Below are positions 23,692-23,996 of a stretch of DNA of 23,996 bases, one piece after another; the stretch's first letter is position 1; each line of letters opens with the position of its first letter. Location: positions 1 to 23,996 of the forward strand of contig CABRHR010000021.1 in NCBI GenBank assembly GCA_902470835.1, written 5' to 3'. This DNA comes from an uncultured Collinsella sp. (GTDB lineage: Bacteria; Actinomycetota; Coriobacteriia; Coriobacteriales; Coriobacteriaceae). The notes under the pieces were generated by a model. That model saw only the letters and a program-made list of their open reading frames with translations, had not been told where the DNA came from and did no database searches. The position numbers were made by a program, and so were the translations under genes.

Positions 23692-23996
23692 GTCGAATCC
23701 CTTCTCTTCCAGCTAAAGGCCCGTGGGGCTTCACGACACCAAGCCACACGATTCCGCTCGCACCTGCGCAGCGTGCGATGTCTGTTGACAAGAGATTTCA
23801 TTGCATGTGATTCCCGGGTGGATCGACATGAAAAAAGCCCCGCGCACAACCGACAGAGACCCAAATAGAGCCCCAGCAGAATCGGTAGTGCCTCATGGAG
23901 CTGCGCCGTGAGTAACACCCAACACACGGTGAGTATATGCAGCAGATGCGTTCGCCGCGGCTCAGATTACCGACGAACGGTAGCAAACGAGCCGTG
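23692..23996. other. Leader and upstream region of the PTS gene, no supported gene
   Basis: These 305 bases contain no frame with coding character. On the - strand, where the PTS leader would lie, there is a GGGGCTTTTTT run (23841-23831) reminiscent of a terminator end, but I could not find a convincing 5' arm or a clear antiterminator (RAT) site. No strong -10/-35 pair is visible on the - strand. The right edge shows no adapter. Confidence 0.4.

Noticed and set aside
23785..23790. TTGACA on the + strand as a promoter -35
   Set aside because: No acceptable -10 lies 16-18 bases downstream and no gene follows on that strand.
22693..23868. 391-residue open frame on the + strand
   Set aside because: It is antisense to the PTS EIIBC gene, with a His/Arg/Asn-rich shadow composition.
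23872..23890. A - strand frame reading A-L-P-I-L, similar to translated TruSeq adapter
   Set aside because: The bases differ from the adapter at several positions, so this is chance, unlike the exact match at 14-46.
23831..23902. Attenuator in the PTS leader: GGAGCT (23897-23902) could pair with either of two AGCCCC copies (23836-23841, 23869-23874)
   Set aside because: Each stem is only six pairs with a G-U, the loops are long and no known antiterminator site is present; too weak to claim.
23828..23911. 27-codon + strand frame starting M-K-K-A-P
   Set aside because: It has no clear ribosome binding site and no recognisable features, and it lies in the leader of the opposite-strand PTS gene.

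Overview
The window reads like a chromosomal piece of a GC-rich gut actinobacterium of the class Coriobacteriia, most likely Collinsella or a close relative. This is inferred from codon use, gene content (DUF3516 helicase, XRE/DUF4097 pair, many AGGAG ribosome binding sites, sortase-type surface protein) and was not checked by any search. The first 46 bases are not biology: they match the end of the Illumina P5 primer, an i5 index and the complete Nextera read-1 adapter, so the left edge is an untrimmed contig end. I see no rRNA, tRNA, CRISPR array, phage or insertion sequence.

Layout. (1) 47-3319, + strand: a short protein that may be the truncated end of a nuclease-fold protein, then an operon of exported proteins: a membrane-anchored protein, a secreted beta-rich protein, a tiny sortase substrate (LAQTG) and a large secreted protein. 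(2) 3438-4154: a DUF554 membrane protein. (3) 4243-9861, + strand: a three-gene set of a TerB_N/TerB_C protein, a BrxD-like P-loop ATPase and an Lhr-like DEVH helicase. This looks like a DNA-processing or defence module without any methylase or obvious nuclease. A strong palindrome separates the ATPase and helicase genes. (4) 9878-12661, - strand: stand-alone Elp3 (radical SAM plus GNAT) directly coupled to a membrane-anchored spermidine-synthase-fold protein. (5) 12759-14341, - strand: XRE regulator with two membrane segments, overlapping a DUF4097 membrane protein. (6) 14609-16435, + strand: a methyltransferase with the sequence signature of Trm9/ALKBH8, then a TrmB-like m7G methyltransferase. 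(7) 16501-16623: a 123-base symmetrical inverted-repeat element. (8) 16746-19427, + strand: a Ski2-like DUF3516 helicase, ending at a bidirectional terminator. (9) 19505-23691, - strand: a DUF2130 coiled-coil protein with a PD-(D/E)XK-like motif, a ChbG/YdjC-type deacetylase and a beta-glucoside-type PTS EIIBC permease.

How they may work together. Elp3, the Trm9-like enzyme and TrmB lie within 6 kb and would make a tRNA-modification neighbourhood. Elp3 plus Trm9 is the eukaryotic route from U34 to cm5U34 to mcm5U34, so a bacterial version is the most testable idea here. The TerB/BrxD/Lhr set is the best candidate for a poorly described multi-gene system. The PTS and deacetylase likely form a small uptake and processing operon for a beta-linked or N-acetylated oligosaccharide. 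The surface-protein operon ends in a sortase substrate whose mature anchored part would be only about 30 residues.
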